A DNA stretch of 64,000 nucleotides. It comes from Gavia stellata (lineage: Eukaryota; Chordata; Aves; Gaviiformes; Gaviidae). Where the stretch lies: assembly GCF_030936135.1 (NCBI RefSeq), contig NC_082597.1:79900495-79964494 (forward strand), in the 5' to 3' direction. The notes under the pieces were generated by a model. It did no database searches, was not told where the DNA came from, and saw nothing but the letters and a program-made list of their open reading frames with translations. A program made the translations under genes and the position numbers. Positions 10,336-23,845 of the stretch are shown piece by piece. Every line of letters begins with the position of its first letter. The first letter of the stretch is position 1.

Positions 10336-13300
10336 TTTGAAACTATATCCATTGAAGTGGACCGAGTGTCCAATACATTATTCTTGAAATTATTTAATAC
10401 TCTTAGGTGGGGTACATTGTGCTGATACACGGTGGCAGACAAAAATGTGATCATCTAGAAACTGCTGCTGTACCACAAATTCTGCTCTCTGCTGTCCTCC
10501 AGGTTTCTGGGCAGCAGGAAGAGGAGACTCCAGACTTATTTTCTTACAGCCCACTAAATAAAACAAACTAAGGAGAGTTACCACTCATTTCTGAAAAGCT
10601 TAGAATGTTAAATTATTATTAAAGAATAACTAGTATTACAAAGCCTAGAGGCCCCAGGCAAGATCAGGTCTCTGTTGTACTGTGTCTTGTACAAACACAG
10701 AGTACGAGGAATTCCTTCCCTTAAGCAGGTTACAGTCTTCATAGAAAAACTGTACCTGGGGACAAAGAAAGCAAGCAGTGCCTGAGTAAATGCAAACAAG
10801 CCATCACTTTACATAAGGGAATTCAGAGGGAAAAGAGTAGCTCAGCAGCTGGTGTCAAGCTGACATAGCACCACTGATGCTGTGATTTTACAGCAATTTA
10901 TACCAGCTGAGGATATGCCTAAGGTAGGTGAAGTGTCTGTCTTAATGTCATACTCAAAGCCTAGCCTGGAGTTGAACCATATCTTCAGAATCCTGATCAC
11001 AAGGCTTTCCTTTTCATGCACTTGCTTTCCCACCGGCCAGCTCCTGGAAGAGCGGCTTGCTTGTCTCAGATTGTGGTCCTCAAGGACTCAGCTGAAACAT
11101 CATTGCACACAGCTTGTAGGAATCTAGCTGGGATTTTAGATGGGCACACATTAACGTGGAGAAAGGCTAGTTCAGATCTGAAAAAGAAGAGACTGAAAAA
11201 TTGTAATTCATGGTTTTAAAGGAGTGTCAGGTGGAAGGAAAGTAGAATTCTTGCTATTACCAAGCAAATTTTAAAAGTAAATGCATATTCGAAGTGATGC
11301 TTGATGATTAAATGTTGTCTTTTTTCACTGAATACAGTGTGATATATTGCTGTCTAACCTTTTATCAGATAATTGAGTTGTGTATTAATTGATTATATTG
11401 CTCCAGATGAATTAGCAGCCTGTAAAAGTCATAAAAGGTTATATTTTCTTACCTGCATTGGGGTGATACTGTGACTATATTAATAGCAGCCACGCAGCAC
11501 AGCGCAATATGGAGACATTTGATTTCTCAAGACACATGGGAGGCACATGGCTCCAAAATATTGTTTGACAGTTACTTTACCTTTCAAATAAGCCCCACCC
11601 AGGAATAACTGGTAACTATTCCGAGAAATGTTTATAAGGGATCCAGCTGAAGATTAAAAAACAAGAAATATTTTTATCAAATTGTATGTATAAACAAAAG
11701 GCACACCAAGAAACCAGTGAAAGTCACCAGAATATTGAAAATGGAGCAGGAAAACCTACTCCATTAGTAGGAGACTAAGGGTCCCTCAGGTATACTGTCC
11801 TTCAGAGAAAGAAGAGCCAAACCTCCTACAAGTACGTTTTGCCAACTGCCAAAAGCATGCAGTGAAAGTGGTAGGGAAGTTCATTCCTAATTTAATTTGT
11901 CGATTAATTAATAGCTTATATGAAATACATGGATTGATAGTGGAGCAGTCCAAAAGCGTAACTTAAGAGTTTGTAGAGTGTTTAGTCTTTCAGACTTCCA
12001 AATTCAGCTTGTGGGTTTAACAGGAACAGTTTACAGAACATAATTTGAAGCTGGTGAAGTTTCGTTTGGAGGGGTTCAACTGGGAGAGTAAAACTCCAGG
12101 TAAGACATTACTGAGCAGAGTGAGTACCAGTCACATGAAAAAGGTATTAAAAAAAAAAAAAAAAAGCAGAGGATGAGCACTATACAAGCGGCAAGCCAGT
12201 CCTCCGGATTCAGACCAAGCTAAAGACACTGCATTTCCCACTTTCGGCATTTCTTCCTGTCTGTGCAAGATGGAAAACTTCTGCTTTGCAATGCTAGTGA
12301 CTAGAGGAAGATCAGTCAAATGAGGTACTTGGTTTGAGAATAGGTTGAACAAGGGGGAGTTTTTTATTGAAGGCTTGCTCTGCGCATGAATTCTGAATTT
12401 TCTGGCTTTGGTCAGTGCTCTTCTGTTTCACAAACGCTAACAACTGAACAACTCCATCCTCCAGCTCTTGGGGAAAAAAGCAGTTTGCCTCAGAGGCTTC
12501 CTGCAGTGTACTTGGAAATACGGACAGAAATGAAATTAAGAAAGCAAATGACTTGTGAAAAGGGGGTAGCAGCGTTGTTGTAGCAGTCTCAGCATATAAG
12601 AGACTGGGCTCGTAATGATAAATTTTATTAATCTGATATAAAGTGGCAAAACTTTAAAATAGTTACTAACATTTTAATGACTGATCCTCCTAAGAGAGTA
12701 AATAATAAATGCCCATTTAGCTCTTTCTTCACTTTCATAAAACCATGTTTTACACTGACCACACAGAAATACTGTCTTCCAGATTGAGACTACTGACACG
12801 CATTCACAACTTGTGCTTAATTATAAAATCCCTGTGGTCTTGGCTGGAGACGATTTTCCTAGACTTTGGGCTTGATTATCTTCTGTGATATGGAGGCATC
12901 TGTTTATTGGAAGGTACAAGTCCGTATTAAGAAAGCCTGTTACTGATGTGCAACATTCACAAGTGATTAAAGGTTTACATTGAGTTTAAACTTGTTCCTT
13001 CTATTCTGGAATAGTTCTGCCTCCAGGAAAGGGCAGCTAACTGATTTTGATTTTCCAAATAGTGGTTTAGCAAACAACAACAAGTTTAAAAATTAAATAT
13101 AGGATCATGTGTTTCTCCAAGCGGACTCTACTCTCGCGCTTGGGAAGAAATTGGAAATTGCATGGGGGTTACATACCGCTGCAGTGTGATCTTACCCGCT
13201 CCAGTTCCAGCTCGGAATGCCTTCAGAGAACAAGCGCAAAGATGGTGAGTGCTGGGATCAGAAACAGAAAGGGGAGTGAGATGAGTTAGTTTTGGTGATT

Positions 13301-14155
13301 CCAACAAAAAAATAAATGGTGTGGATTTTGTCAAGCTTTTTTCTATTTAACCATCAGCTGTGATTATAAGCCAGAATTCATAACGCTAGTTGACAACAGG
13401 TCTTCTGCGCATTGTGCAGCTCCATCTGACTTAAGTAGGATCAGTGACGAGGCTCTGTTAGGTGGGACTGAGCTCAAGGAGGTGTGCATGATGCCTATGC
13501 TGCCCCGGCCTCCGTAGTCAATGTAGTTCTAGGTGATACAACTGAAGGATTCCAGAGGGTGACTCATGGGATCAGCCATGAAGTGACTTCTTTAGGGTGA
13601 GATGAACTGTTCTTTAGGCTCCCTTGACTGTATTGACTAGGAGTGCAATTCAGTTTCTCAATCCCAGGCTTCTGAGGTGGCATGCCGTATCTGCCAGCTT
13701 GCCAGCCAGTGCTACAGAAGGCCACTGAGTCCCCCACAGACCTTGTGCCATATCCACCAGTCCCAACACCCTGCTATCTCCGGCTAGTTAGGTCACACAT
13801 ACAGACTGACAGACATGTAGAAGTGGGTGTCTTTATCTGGAGGCAAATCTCCACCCCCTTCTGCGTTAATGTTATGAGGCCAACAACATCTTGAAAGTCA
13901 AACCTTTGCATGTAGAGCAGCGACACTTCAAGTCAAAAGCATTGCACAGTTGGTGTGCAGTAAGGCCACAGTGACAAATCACAGAGGAGCTCTGCACTTC
14001 CTTAAAGGCTGAATGAACAGAAAGATGAATAGAAAGAACTACTCTAGACCACTGACTCAAGACCCTTAAAGCCCCAAATCTTTCTCTCATAAAATACAAA
14101 GTATGGTTGACTAACAAAGGCAAAACTGGAAGCTTTGGTCTGAATCAGATATCAT
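10336..14155. other. Intergenic sequence, AT-rich, no gene recognised
   Basis: Contains short relics only. An ATTTATACCAGCTGAGGAT piece at about 10896-10914 resembles a widespread amniote MITE end. An AT-rich homeodomain-like cluster lies at 11300-11460. A roughly A18 run lies near 12147-12165. Open frames are all under 85 codons. No domains, splice-flanked exons or RNA genes were recognised. Confidence 0.45.
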
Positions 14156-17100
14156 AAAAAAAAAAAAAAAGTTTTACTACGTCATGGTGACAGATGGAGA
14201 ACAAGAGTGTGGTAATTGTTTGCAAACCAGTCACGGAAACCTCTTGCCTGTTCTGTGATGCAGAAACTCGACCTGAGGATGATGCAGCAGTAATCAGCAT
14301 TTTACCTGAAAAATATTACCAACACTCTCTTCTTTGGAGGCTGAAATGATAGGAATTATAAATATGGTAAATTAATGTAGGAACATATGTTAGAATGGAC
14401 AAAAAGCTGAAAGAGAAGAGGAAAGCATCAAGCTGATAGCAGCATTTACTCTGGATTAAAAGGCAGGGATGTTTTTCAGGCATGTAGGAAATCACCAAGC
14501 CAGTGTAGTGTAGGACAGATTAAGGGTGCGGCAAAAAAAAGGAATCTGCTTTTGAAGTTTTTAGTTTTCCTGTAATTTTCCTTTAGATTTGGTCATCACT
14601 TGGACAGGTTTTTACATATATTTATAATCCTAAATATCTAAAACCATACTTAGAGTTGTTTTGGAGAGCTTTTAGATTTTTTGCAAATCTTACATAGCAC
14701 TTTCCTGCAGCTGTAAGCATCCCATGGCTAAGTGGAAAGGTGTTCTTGCTTGTTGTTTGTCGTGTGTAGTGCCTAAGCAGCAGGGCAGTTCGGGATCAGA
14801 GGCTGAGCGGTTAAGTCAGTTCAGTGTTTGATGGCACTACAAAGACCAGCCACCGTGGCTGTGCCTACGCTAGCAATTTAAATGGTGTCAGGGAACATCC
14901 CCAGCTATGGGAACACAGCCCCCTACCCCGTTCAGTCGTTAGAGCAGTCCTTGGTGGCACCTTTTGGTTTGTACCAACCAGCACACTCCTGAGCAAAGCC
15001 TGGGCATGGTTCGGGAGTTAATGTGGGCCAGGGACCACTCCTCAAAGGAGGTCTGGCTGCAATCAGGCTGATTTGGAGGGGTGAGCTTAACAGTGAGGTT
15101 GTTGGCTGTCCCATGGCAGCAGGGCCAAAGAACTGTCTTGGGGACACTACGTTTACTAGAACACACGTTACCTGAGAGTAACAGATAGAGTCTGGATGCA
15201 CAAGCTAATTAACCTTGCTGGGAAAGGGAAGATATTATCCCAGTTAAATCACTACACTAACAAGGTTGCAACACCTCCATTACGCGCAGTGCCCTGGGTA
15301 TCTCTAGATGTCCCATCATGACAGGGACTGTCCAGACGCGGATCGTTTCTGCCTGTCAGTGGGCAGGAAGGCTCTGCATTGAGCAGTTTCCCTCATGGCT
15401 GGAGCCATGTGCCAAGGTAGCATATTTTTTAGTATCCCATCCATGGACGAACATAGACTTTTGCAGCACTGAATGTATATGATCTGATCAACTGGAGTTC
15501 TTCATGACCATTTGCATGACTGAAGGAAACAAACCTGTCTCCTGTCCCATAAGCTGTATCACCCTTAAGCTCCTCGTGACACTGGTCAGCTTTCTCCGCT
15601 CTCAGACAGAGCGCACTGGGCTTTCTCCAGGGCTCAGGCTTTCTCCTATGCTGTAGACAGGCCAGCAAATTAGCCCCTAGACATCTCTCTTGGCTTTCAG
15701 CCCTTTCTAGCTTAGGAGAAACTAACAGATGTGCCCTTTTGCTGTTCTGCTCCGAGCTCATTACAGGTTTCCAGGCAGGGGAAATTAGCAAAGTCTCCTT
15801 AGCATCTGCCTTTTCCAGCCGAGGAGGAGGCACAGGCAGACGAGCTCCTCAGCCCTGGCGATCTGATCTTATTTGGGCACAGATCCCTGTAAGTTTGCCA
15901 CCCAAACCGTCCCCCTTCTTTGCCACTTGTGCCGGCCCCAGCTGGTCCTTCCCTCCACAGGGGAAATGAACTTGCTCTGCTTCAAGGGGTCGGTGCCTTC
16001 ATGGTGTTGCTCTGGAGAACTTGCAATTGGTTTAGATGAGGAGTCAGAAACCCAAAAAAACCCTCGAAGGCTTTAGTTATATTTCTTTAATGGTGGTAAA
16101 AGAAGTCATGGATCTGTTGTCGATCAGTTGCCATGGTTATTTATTTTTCTTAAAGCCTCAGGTCCTACAGCCCAGTAATTACCTGAGAAACTTGGTTCTT
16201 GCTTTAAAAGAAATTATAGTAACAGCTGTGGATAAAGGCATGGAAACAGTCTAACGGGCAAAACAAGACAGTTAAAAAAAACCCGACAAACCAACAACAG
16301 GGACAGATGCATGGACGTGAAGAGGGGGAGGATGACGGCTGCCTGGACCACATCCTGAGTGGCACATCCCCACACCAGATCATCTGACGAGGAACAACCT
16401 CAGTGACAGGGGCCCATGCCAGACCCAGTCATACAGCGAGGAAGGGAAACACCGTCCTCTCTGCCAGACCATGTGCCAAAGGCCAGGCCATCCAGTTACG
16501 CAAAGAGGAAGGTCTCTTCCTCCTCCTCTCCCCCGGCTGCATCACCTCGTCTGGCTCCAGCACAGGGAGAGAGAGGCAGGTTGTCACGTTGGGCTTGAAC
16601 TGGAGCGTTATGAGCCCTTAGAGCAGGCGGCAGGGAAGGGCAGGTTAATCACAGATCCCTCGTTTGGCAAAGCAACATCACGAGGTAGATTTTGCTAGTG
16701 ATGATTTAGAGCTTGCTGGTTTCAAGCAAGTGTCTACAGGGGGAGCGTACCCTTCATCATTGATCAACCGCTACCATGACTGATAATCACGGGGACTGCT
16801 AACACTGTTAAACCCATCGTGGGGGTGCCCTAGCAAAAAATACGTTCTGTAATGTGAAACAACACCTTTGCAGTTCTTGTTTACTTGTAGTAACTTCAAT
16901 ATTAACAATGAATTCTAGGAAAAACTTTATGCCTGTTTATTTCACCAGCAGAATAACACTGGGAAGCAAGATGATACTATTACGATGTCTAATAGTGGGG
17001 CAACAAGCTGTAGGAGACTCTTACCTAGGATGTGGAAGAGTTAACTCTCACTGGGGGGGCTTTGAACCAAGAAGGAATATTAATTTTCTGAATAAGTTGG

Positions 17101-19206
17101 TCTTACGGAGCCTTAAACTGTTGGAGCTTGGTGCAGTTATCAAGGGCAATCTAAACATCCTGTGAAATGCATTGGGGTGGAGAAGATAATCACAACAAAG
17201 GTAGGGGTTGGTGAAGTTATTGGAGTTTACTCCAGTTTTATGCTGATGTAAATCCTCCTGTACAATAGATGCCATGATGCTGTAACTGCTCCTCAGAGGG
17301 AGCCAGGCAGCACCGCTTCCTCTGCTGGATATATTTTTTTAGCCTTGGAGCTGTGATGGACCTGCCACAGTAATACGAAACAAAGGCAAATACGCTGCCA
17401 GCACAAAAGGGACAGCCTGGAATATAGGTTTGCACGGCATTTGCTAATTGCCTAAACTCCTGCTATAGTCAGTGGAGCCAAAGAAAAAATTCGCCTGTTC
17501 CTCTGACCCATTTCAGACACCTGCGGTAGGATGAGATGAACTTCCAGTCACAAAAGCAAGATTGATTTGGACCCCCAGCTCTATTGATTGCAATGAATGT
17601 TTTTTTTCTTGGTGTCCGTCAGTAAAGGTGACAGCAGAATTAAAGCCCATTTGAGGAAGGAAAGGGCATCTGAATTTGGTATGGGTTTTTTCTACTTTGA
17701 TTTCTGCTTGGCTGTATTAAGAGCTGACCAGTACTGAATGAGTCAATACAGTTAGGAAACTTAGGAAATATGCAGGTATCAGAACAAACAGATAAGAATA
17801 TTAATATGGGAATTAACCATACAGATTGTGTGAGTGGGAAATCACATAAATTGAAATCTGGAAAGACAAGAGTAAGGGGATAAATTTGACATTACAACAG
17901 TGATCGCTGTACTGGGTCAGTGGCTGCTCCATATGGGCTACTTCTGAAATACTAAACAAAAGACTTTGGCCTTTTTGTAGCAAATGGGAAAAAAATATCC
18001 AACAAATTGTAATTAACCAAATTATATGATGGTCAAAACAAAGAAAAGATGAAACTCTCCCATTTAAAATTAGATCAAATGCCTTGTAATACGACACAGA
18101 TAAATACTTTACAATTACGGGATGCAACATCAGTGCCCATAGGGAAATACAGAACAATATATTTCTAATGCCAGACACTTGAGAGACTATTTATTTAAAT
18201 TGCCTGAAGATTTACACTCCACTAATCTCATTATGAACCATACATAGGAAACATGGGTTGAAGCACTTTATATGATAGAATTGGACCTTAAAAGATTATC
18301 ACATTCATAAGGATCTTCTCCTAAATAAACATAGCAAGACACTTTATATTTTTGCAACACCTGGCTCCAGAAAGCAACGCTGTTAGAAAACATTAATGCT
18401 GTTAGACTTGTTTAACGAGCAATTTCTCTTCCAGAATTCCTTTTTCAATTGAAGCCATCATTATCACCTGTCAGATCCATATAAACACGGTCACCTTTCA
18501 AATCATGTGACCCAGTTGTATTATAGCTTACGTGTGTTCTGAATTTGTGTCTCTCAGGGTGGTAAATTAAGTGACAAAATAAACCTTTTCTCCTACGCAA
18601 TGATAATATCTAGCTCCCGTGCTGTCTTGTTCCTCTGTATGTGCTCAGCTGCTTTACCACTCTTCTCATTTATATTTTGTGAGAAAGCCGTAACAGAGAG
18701 GTGAACTCGCATGTGCCAATTCCCCCAGCAAGGTCCGAAACCCCAAGCTTTTGTGTTTTCTGGGACCCTGGAGGTAAGGATGGCACTGTAGCACCACACT
18801 GCTGATGATGCTGTGACAGTTGTATGGTCTGGCACTCTGAGGTTGACCAGTGCCTCCAGGCACATCAGACAAATTTATGATCAGCAGTGGGTGAAGTGGC
18901 AGCTTTGATTTAAAATCATGTGCCTATTTGAAAGGACCGAGAAGCTGTTCCAATCTTTTTTATCAGCCATCCATCGCCATTTGGAGGACAATTGCCCAGC
19001 TGGGCGCTTTGCCCACTGGGGCTCACTGCATCCAGGTAATAATGATATTTTTTATAGAATTGTCAGACACGTGGATCTGTCTATCCTCATCCCGCCGCAT
19101 CAGCACACGCTTTGCACAGGCATCTCAAACTGCTTCAGCTCCTGGAGCTCAGATCAAAGATTTTTGCTTTCCACCTGGTGCAAAGAGGCCAGGGAGATCC
19201 TCCCAT
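14156..19206. other. Intergenic sequence, no gene recognised
   Basis: An A15 run lies near 14156-14170. A degraded MITE-like end (GAGTTTACTCCAGTTTTATG, about 17223-17242) is similar to palindromic amniote elements. Frames of up to 134 codons (15429-15833 on minus; 17813-18178 on minus) are open, but their products have no recognisable fold and no conserved splice signals. I treat them as chance ORFs. Confidence 0.45.
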
Positions 19207-19269
19207 AGATAGGCATGTTTCAGCATAAACACTGCTGGAACATGAAACATGCACATGCCTGATCTATCT
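19207..19269. other. 63-bp imperfect hairpin
   Basis: GCATGTTTCA at 19213-19222 pairs perfectly with TGAAACATGC at 19243-19252. An inner GCA/TGC pair extends the stem. Outer arms AGATAG (19207-19212) and CTATCT (19264-19269) can also pair. An alternative register pairs AGGCATG (19211-19217) with CATGCCT (19254-19260). Size and shape would suit a small transposon relic or a pre-miRNA-like fold. There is no evidence of expression. Confidence 0.5.
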
Positions 19270-22200
19270 CCTAATTATCTTATCTATAGAATTGGGGTAT
19301 GTGTACATCCATCGTGTCGCAATCCAGGTTAGGGCCTCGGCAAATACCGAAGTTAGCGTTGGGAGAGCCATGGCGATTCATTCAAGGCTCTGGGCTGGTT
19401 CAAGGGCAGAGACCTGCCAAGTCTCACAGGGTGAGTGTGAAATTCATGCCCCTGTTTTACCAGCTCCTCTTGCAGCCTTTGCTGCTGCTTCTCTGCTTTC
19501 TGCCCAGGGGCCAGCTCGCGGTCTGCTGGTGACCGCAGACCTGCTGACCCACCACGCGTGGCCTGTGGACGCGCGTCGGGGACAGGATGATGAGACACCT
19601 CCCTGGGGTCCAAAGTGATCCACTGTGGAGGGGCTCTGCTCCTGTCCTGTCGCGTGGTCAGGAACATGACTTTGGTGACCGTAGGCCTAAGAGATTAGAA
19701 GATATGGTTACCGAAGGATGTCACCTCTGGGGCCGTTACGCCTGTGGCTCTTGCCTGCGCATTTGTTCCCATTTGTCCCCGTGCCTTTGCCTCAGGAAAG
19801 CTAGTATCGCATCCATGGGGGAGGGAAGGGGGAGAATAGAGTGTAGACAGGCAAGGACCATGATTTAAATGACTGAATAATAACATTAAATTTATTAAAG
19901 GCGGTCCATTGAATTAGGCTCACTCATATGCAAAATAGATTAAAATACCTTGACAAGTTCAGTTGTTTCAATTTTCCTTCTCTAGAATATGACATAAGAT
20001 TACAGCATTTTCCTTCATAAGCTATCGCTGGTTCCCAAAGACAGATTTAATTCATAATAGTCTTAGCGCACAGAGAAATCACCTCTTGTACACCTTAAGA
20101 GAGTCTTCGCGGATCCATGTAACTTACCTTTTTACAAACAGCTTTCTTTTCCACTTGCTGTCACTGAACCATCTATAAACTGAGGATTTATAGACAATCT
20201 GTATTTTAAAATGCCAAATTAAGAAATGAGCTGGTTCTATATTGCCATAGAGATCCACTCATTGCAGCAGCCTGTACGTACAGGTAAATATTATTTCTCC
20301 CTGGGAGTCCAATAGGACTCTGCTGGTCTTGGCACCAGCTGTTTAGCCTCTAGAAGTTGAAGTGTTATTTCATAAAAGAGCAGCTAAATTTTATTCTAAT
20401 ATTCTTACTTTTTTGAAAATATCGGCAAATTTTTTGCAACTGATTTAGATCACTTGATGGTTTTAGTTAAATGAAGTCAATAAATAGTTTTAAGTTTGGG
20501 CTTTTCCCACCCACTTTTTTCCTTTCATCTTTTTTGATTGGAAAAAGAAGTGAAAAATCTCATCAAAGTCAGCTTCTAATTTTTATTTTCATTTGGAGCA
20601 AAATATTTTTTTCTTGCTTGAGCACACACATATATCCATAGAAATAAATTTTCTTAAGCAAACTGCAGAAAGTCTTGTCACTCATCAAGTGCTCATGGCA
20701 CTGACCTCTAGTTTTAGATGATTTGAGTTCTGTCTCACACAAACTAGGAAGCAAACTTTCAATCAGCTTTTTTCTGTATAATAATGTGGCACTTGGCATC
20801 AAACAAGGCCTTTTAAATAGAGCCAGCGGGTGGCAAGTACTTTCAAGGAGGAAGCCTGGACTTGTGATTTTCCTCACTTTCCTCATTACAGATTTGGTAG
20901 CTTTAAACTGTACTACATATCGTTTTTCCCCATCCTTTCCTCTATGCTGTGTTGGTCAGACTGGCTGGCTGGTGGGCAGCTAGAAGGATTTGGGGCTTAA
21001 TAAACAATATAGGAGCCAGGCTGTTGATTTGGGATCTTCGGAGACAAAGGTATTGTAGAAACTACGCAAGCTGCTGGGGAAAAAACCCGTAAAACCAACA
21101 CGTTATTTCTGTTGCAAAGATATTCTGAAATTTTTCAGCTTGTAAGGAAGTTTGAGAAAGGACTCTCTGTGTCTTGGGAGATTCATCTGTGGGTAGATGT
21201 ATCAAGGAGGGACATCTAGGACATGCCCTCTTCACCTCTGCTGTCTGGGCAGGCTTTGATGGAAGACATGTCTACCCATGGAGCATGAGGATGTGTCATT
21301 CAGCCTTATGCATGTTTTTACCCACTCAGCTAGTGAGAGATTTAGAGTCATAGAGCAAGAGAATCCAATCCCTTATAATGTTTCCAAATATGTGTTGTAA
21401 TTTCCATCAAATATAACAAATTAAGTAGAGCATCTGTCTCCCAAAAGGAGCACACATCATCTGAGAAAATAAGCTGTAGCATGGGAAATCTTTTACTGAT
21501 TAACTTAGTCTTTACTGGATGATTAAGTTGTGGATTTTTTTGTTTTTTATTATTTAAGGCATCATGCCATCAACGTTAGAAAATGGCTTAAGCACCAGTG
21601 CCCCCAAAGTCAAACCATGGCATAGAGAGCCAATAGATTTACTCGCCACAAATATCATCACCTGAAGACACACATTTGCTGTTCATCACCAGAGAGGAAC
21701 CAAAGGTAAAGTACAGTCTTTGTAGAAAGTTTCTTCAGCTTTGAAACTCATTCCTTTTCACAGCCTGTGACATGCCAGTTTTGGCCATTGAAAAGCATGA
21801 CGCAAGATGCCTCAGTTTGCCATGGCTCCCTCTTCATCTGGGCAGGTAGCCAGGATCTCTCTCGTGGGTGGAGGTGAAAAAAGGAAAGACGAGTTCTGAT
21901 GTGTCAAGAGCTGCTCCTTTGAAAGTTGTTTGGTTTTAATTTTGTGAAGCACGTTTTCATAGGTGGGCATAGTAGATGTGGGGTTTTTGTGTTTGTTTTT
22001 GTTGTTTAAATTAAAGAGCACTCGGTTATGGACAGGAGGGTAGATGAGAGGAAAAGAAGGGGTAGTTTATTTTTGAGAAGTGTTAAAGATGCTACTGGAC
22101 TTTTCTCTTTTTTTCAAAGGGGAAAAATGTGTGAGCATTCAGATACAGATGGAGATTCATTTATATACATTTGTGTCCAGCACTTTTTTTAATGTCAGCC

Positions 22201-22884
22201 TAGCATACAAAATTTACACATCTATACAAGGGCCGTCCTCTAGAAGAGGAGGAAAGAGAAATGGATTTTTAAAGAAAGAAATAATTCATGTCTGTATGTG
22301 CCACAGGTGGCCAGAGTCTCTGTGCTCCTTGTGGAGCGGTCCAAATTTGTAAAGAGTGAGCCTGGTGTTGATCTCCAGTATATCCACATCCACCTGTTGG
22401 AAACTATGGACCTACTCGGATATACACTGTTATATATGAGATACCAGACATATGGTGCAGTGGCCTTGGTACAGTGAACAGCAACCGTGCGTAGAACTAT
22501 CATCGCATTTGGATAGGTTTGCTTCCCACAGTGCAAGTGGCTGCCCAGCATGGAAGCAACAATACATGATGAGCTGGTGTTTGTGTTTATGTCCCTTCAG
22601 CTCAGCAAGCTTTGGTCACGAGACCTGCTCCTGGCAGACTGGGATGTTGAAATAGCTCTGGTGTCCCTGGAAAGGGCAGAGGGATATAACAGAGGTCTAT
22701 ACTAACCATGAATGCCGTTGACAGAGTGAATAAAGCTACTTTTCATTACCTTTTCTATTACAAGAGCCAGGGACCATCAGATGATGCTTTTAGGAGCCAG
22801 ACTGGGAACAAACAAATGGCAGTCATGCAGGTGTTGGTAAACCTGTGTTACTCCTTGCTAAAGCATGTGGTAAATGCAAAAGTC
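19270..22884. other. Intergenic sequence, no gene recognised
   Basis: AT-rich, especially 20360-20660 and 21350-21560. A moderately GC-rich patch at 19430-19640 carries overlapping short frames (up to 108 codons) without a recognisable product. No repeat family was identified with confidence. Confidence 0.45.
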
Positions 22885-23140
22885 GTCAGGAGCTCAAGAA
22901 GCAATTAGCCAACTACTTGGAAGAAAAATCCATTGAGGGTTACTGACAAATGACATGAAGTTCAGAATATGTCCTGAGCTAAAAATAGTCAAAGCCTGGG
23001 AAGTAACTCGGGGAAAACATCCCATCTACTTCACCTATTACTCTTCCCTAGGTGTCTGCTCATGGTCCCTGTTGGAAATAAGATGCTGCATTAGATGGAT
23101 CCTTGGTCTGAGCCAGTATAGTTGTTCCTGTGTTTTTTTA
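22885..23140 (+). mobile_element. Ancient L3/CR1-like LINE 3' end
   Basis: The order AGGAGCTCAAGAAGCAATTA (22889-22908), TTGGAAGAAAAATCCATTGA (22917-22936), ATTAGATGGATCCTTGGTCT and GAGCCAGTATAG (about 23090-23121) matches the 3' end of the old amniote L3/CR1 group. In that group, a frame around FKKELDKFLEEKSI precedes a non-coding tail containing a ctggatggacctttggtctgacccagta-type motif. It is strongly diverged. Only the last few codons and the 3' UTR remain. Confidence 0.55.
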
Positions 23141-23571
23141 TATACTTCTTGAAGACTTGGAGTGCCACACTACCTGTAAGTGCGGTGTCTGGATGTGACC
23201 ACATGGAAATTGGCTGCTTGTGAACTTTTGCTTTCTGAGACTTTCTCAGGCCTAGAAGGGGAACGTTAACAAACCAGTCCCCATTTCCATTGCTTTCTAA
23301 TGCCAGGCCCACAGGACTACGCAGACACTCCCTAAACAAAGAGATTCTTGGTCAGTGAGAACTTATGGTACTAGTAACCCCAGATCTGATCTTTTTTTTT
23401 GTCAGCTGTTTGGATCAGACCCATTTCTGGTGGGGAATTCAGGATGGGGAACACAGAATAGTTCCCTTTCCCAAGGACACCTCAACTGACACTATTCGTA
23501 AGATACAATGGAGCTCTAAACAGTCCTCCCACTTTGAACCTAAGAAATGAAATAGCATTGCTGGCACTCAG

Positions 23572-23845
23572 GGGTTGTCTACACATAGAAATTGTAGGGC
23601 TTTAACTACCCTGCCACTGGGACAGTAGTTTAACCTTCTAATATGAATTTGCAAACACCTGTATAAAAATACTAATGCAATATAGCTGTTATCAGGCAAA
23701 AAATAGACCATACACTATGGTGAAACATTGCTGTCCACGCAAAAGATTGTACTATAATATTATTGCATAAAAAGAAAAAAAACCCCAAACCACTTCCAGC
23801 ATGAATTGCTCTACCAGTAGAAAAATCTACATTTAGGCTTAAATG
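23572..23845. mobile_element. Palindromic MITE-like DNA relic
   Basis: The left edge GGTTGTCTACACATAGAAAT (23573-23592) and the right edge CTACCAGTAGAAAAATCTAC (about 23811-23830), followed by ATTTAGGCTT, look like the diverged ends of an amniote palindromic repeat. That repeat has ends related to tgtctacac...gtgtagacaaggc. The internal stretch is AT-rich and non-coding. The family name was not assigned; length and ends suggest a non-autonomous DNA transposon. Confidence 0.4.

Noticed and set aside
12147..12165. Poly-A run as the tail of a processed pseudogene
   Set aside because: The upstream sequence shows no exon-joined coding similarity or target-site duplication that I can recognise.
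15429..15833. 134-codon minus-strand frame as a possible gene
   Set aside because: No similarity I recognise, no CpG island or clear exon boundaries; length is within chance for a 64-kb window read in six frames.
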